Below the pieces are notes generated by a model. It was not told where the DNA came from, ran no database searches, and worked only from the letters and a program-made list of their open reading frames with translations. This document shows positions 4,399-5,110 of a stretch of DNA of 5,110 bases, one piece after another. This DNA comes from an uncultured Streptococcus sp. (GTDB taxonomy: Bacteria > Bacillota > Bacilli > Lactobacillales > Aerococcaceae), in the NCBI GenBank assembly GCA_916049935.1, contig CAJZJI010000080.1, positions 1 to 5,110 of the forward strand. The letters run 5' to 3'. The position numbers and the translations under genes are program-made. Each line of letters begins with the position of its first letter. The first letter of the stretch is position 1.

Positions 4399-5110
4399 CT
4401 ATTTCTTTTCTGCACTTGGTACGCGTTTGAAAGTCAGTTCAAAATGAACAGGAAGATTGTCCTTCGTCTTCATATCCGCGTAGATTGTCAAGATGCCGTC
4501 TTTCACTTCATAGTTGTAAGTTGCTGGTTCGAATCTGTGATCTTTATCCGCTGTTGTTAATGGGAAAGAGTCAAGAATAATAAGCCCTTCGTCAAATGTG
4601 ACAGTCTTTGCTTTTTCGTCAATAGTTCCTGTAGCCTCGTAGCTATAAGTTCCAGTCGATGTATCCATTGATGCTTTGTATTTCTTGAAGTTTTGCACGA
4701 ACTCTGGTTGTGCGTTAATATAACGGCTAACAAATTCGTCTTCTGTCATTTTGTTCTTGTCCTTTGAAATCTCGTAGAATGCTTTTGCGAACTTCTTCGA
4801 GTCAAATTGATAGCTTAGCTTTGCGCTTGTGCCATCAACGGAGAATTTCATCTTGAAGTCTTTAAAGGCTTCAATGAATTTCGCATAAGTATAACTTTTC
4901 ATTCCTTTCGGGAAAAAGGCTTTCTGCAATGAATCGAGCTCGTATACGGATTCCCATTCACCAGCTAAATTATTTGGATCTTTTTGTTCTTGTTGCGATT
5001 TTTGTGCATTATTGGTATTTTGATCTGATGTTTGGTTCTGTCCACATCCAGCAATCACAAAAACTGCGAGAAGAGAGAAGAGCCCAAGAAACAGTTTCTT
5101 AGTTTGTCTA
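4399..5110 (-). CDS. Lipoprotein of unknown function, start codon beyond the window (partial)
   Basis: The frame ends at TAG (4401-4399) and stays open to the right edge, so the start lies outside. A GTG at 5058 is inside the signal peptide and is not the real start: codons upstream of it read RQTKKLFLGLFSLLAVF, the basic and hydrophobic parts of a lipoprotein signal, leading to the lipobox VIAGC with Cys encoded at 5046-5044. A Gln/Asn/Ser-rich linker of about 25 residues follows, then the mature domain from NNLAGEWES. Central parts are Lys/Asp/Phe-rich (KFAKAFYEISKDKNKMTED). The end, TYNYEVKDGILTIYADM and LTFKRVPSAEKK, matches the downstream protein and shows the two arose by duplication. 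It lies in an operon with that gene and precedes it in transcription. The operon promoter is not in the window. Function is unknown; surface localisation is well supported. Confidence 0.88.
   Translation of the reverse strand, partial: RQTKKLFLGLFSLLAVFVIAGCGQNQTSDQNTNNAQKSQQEQKDPNNLAGEWESVYELDSLQKAFFPKGMKSYTYAKFIEAFKDFKMKFSVDGTSAKLSYQFDSKKFAKAFYEISKDKNKMTEDEFVSRYINAQPEFVQNFKKYKASMDTSTGTYSYEATGTIDEKAKTVTFDEGLIILDSFPLTTADKDHRFEPATYNYEVKDGILTIYADMKTKDNLPVHFELTFKRVPSAEKK

Noticed and set aside
4372..4560. Plus-strand open frame across the lipoprotein operon junction
   Set aside because: It is antisense to two well-supported genes and has no recognisable domain or ribosome site.
5056..5058. GTG at 5058 as start of the right-edge lipoprotein
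   Set aside because: It falls just before the lipobox cysteine; the upstream codons encode the basic and hydrophobic parts of the signal peptide and run off the window.
1..5110. CRISPR array, tRNA or rRNA genes, riboswitch
   Set aside because: I saw no regularly spaced direct repeats, no cloverleaf pattern and no long structured leader. The only repeats found are the 36-bp pair in the sortase gene and terminator hairpins.

Overview
The window looks like low-GC Firmicutes chromosome, most likely from Lactobacillales and probably a Streptococcus or close oral relative. The grounds are AT-rich DNA, AAGGAG-type ribosome binding sites, a streptococcal-style IS30 remnant, a class B sortase and several Thr-rich lipoproteins. 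Species cannot be fixed from the sequence alone.

Layout. (1) Bases 1-472, minus strand: a dead insertion-sequence remnant. The N-terminal 139 codons of an IS30-family transposase are fused in frame to the last codons of an IS3-family transposase, and the fragment runs off the left edge. Its probable outer end lies near 524-546. (2) Bases 578-2308, plus strand: a two-gene sortase module. A very strong promoter (TTGACA, extended TGATAAAAT) drives a 208-residue secreted protein with codon use typical of high expression. This protein ends in LPKTH-AVK, a sortase-like motif with no membrane anchor behind it. After an excellent intrinsic terminator comes a class B sortase (His154, Cys252, Arg260) with a tandem 12-residue repeat in its stalk. 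(3) Bases 2262-2432: a convergent intergenic region with three hairpins, two serving plus-strand transcription and one minus-strand. (4) Bases 2435-3493, minus strand: a 352-residue lipoprotein with a Thr-rich linker, an EF-hand-like DxDxNG motif and a DUF6287-like C-terminal part. It has its own promoter. (5) Bases 3667-5110, minus strand: two paralogous lipoproteins in one operon, 15 bp apart and closed by a strong terminator. The upstream gene lacks its start codon because it runs past the right edge.

Every intact product in the window is predicted to be exported or membrane-anchored, so this is a cell-surface locus. The most unusual part is the pairing of a highly expressed secreted protein, whose LPKTH motif sits at its extreme C-terminus, with an adjacent class B sortase. 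This suggests a dedicated enzyme-substrate pair that does not use the classical LPXTG, hydrophobic helix and positive tail. That link is inferred from proximity and motif, not shown.
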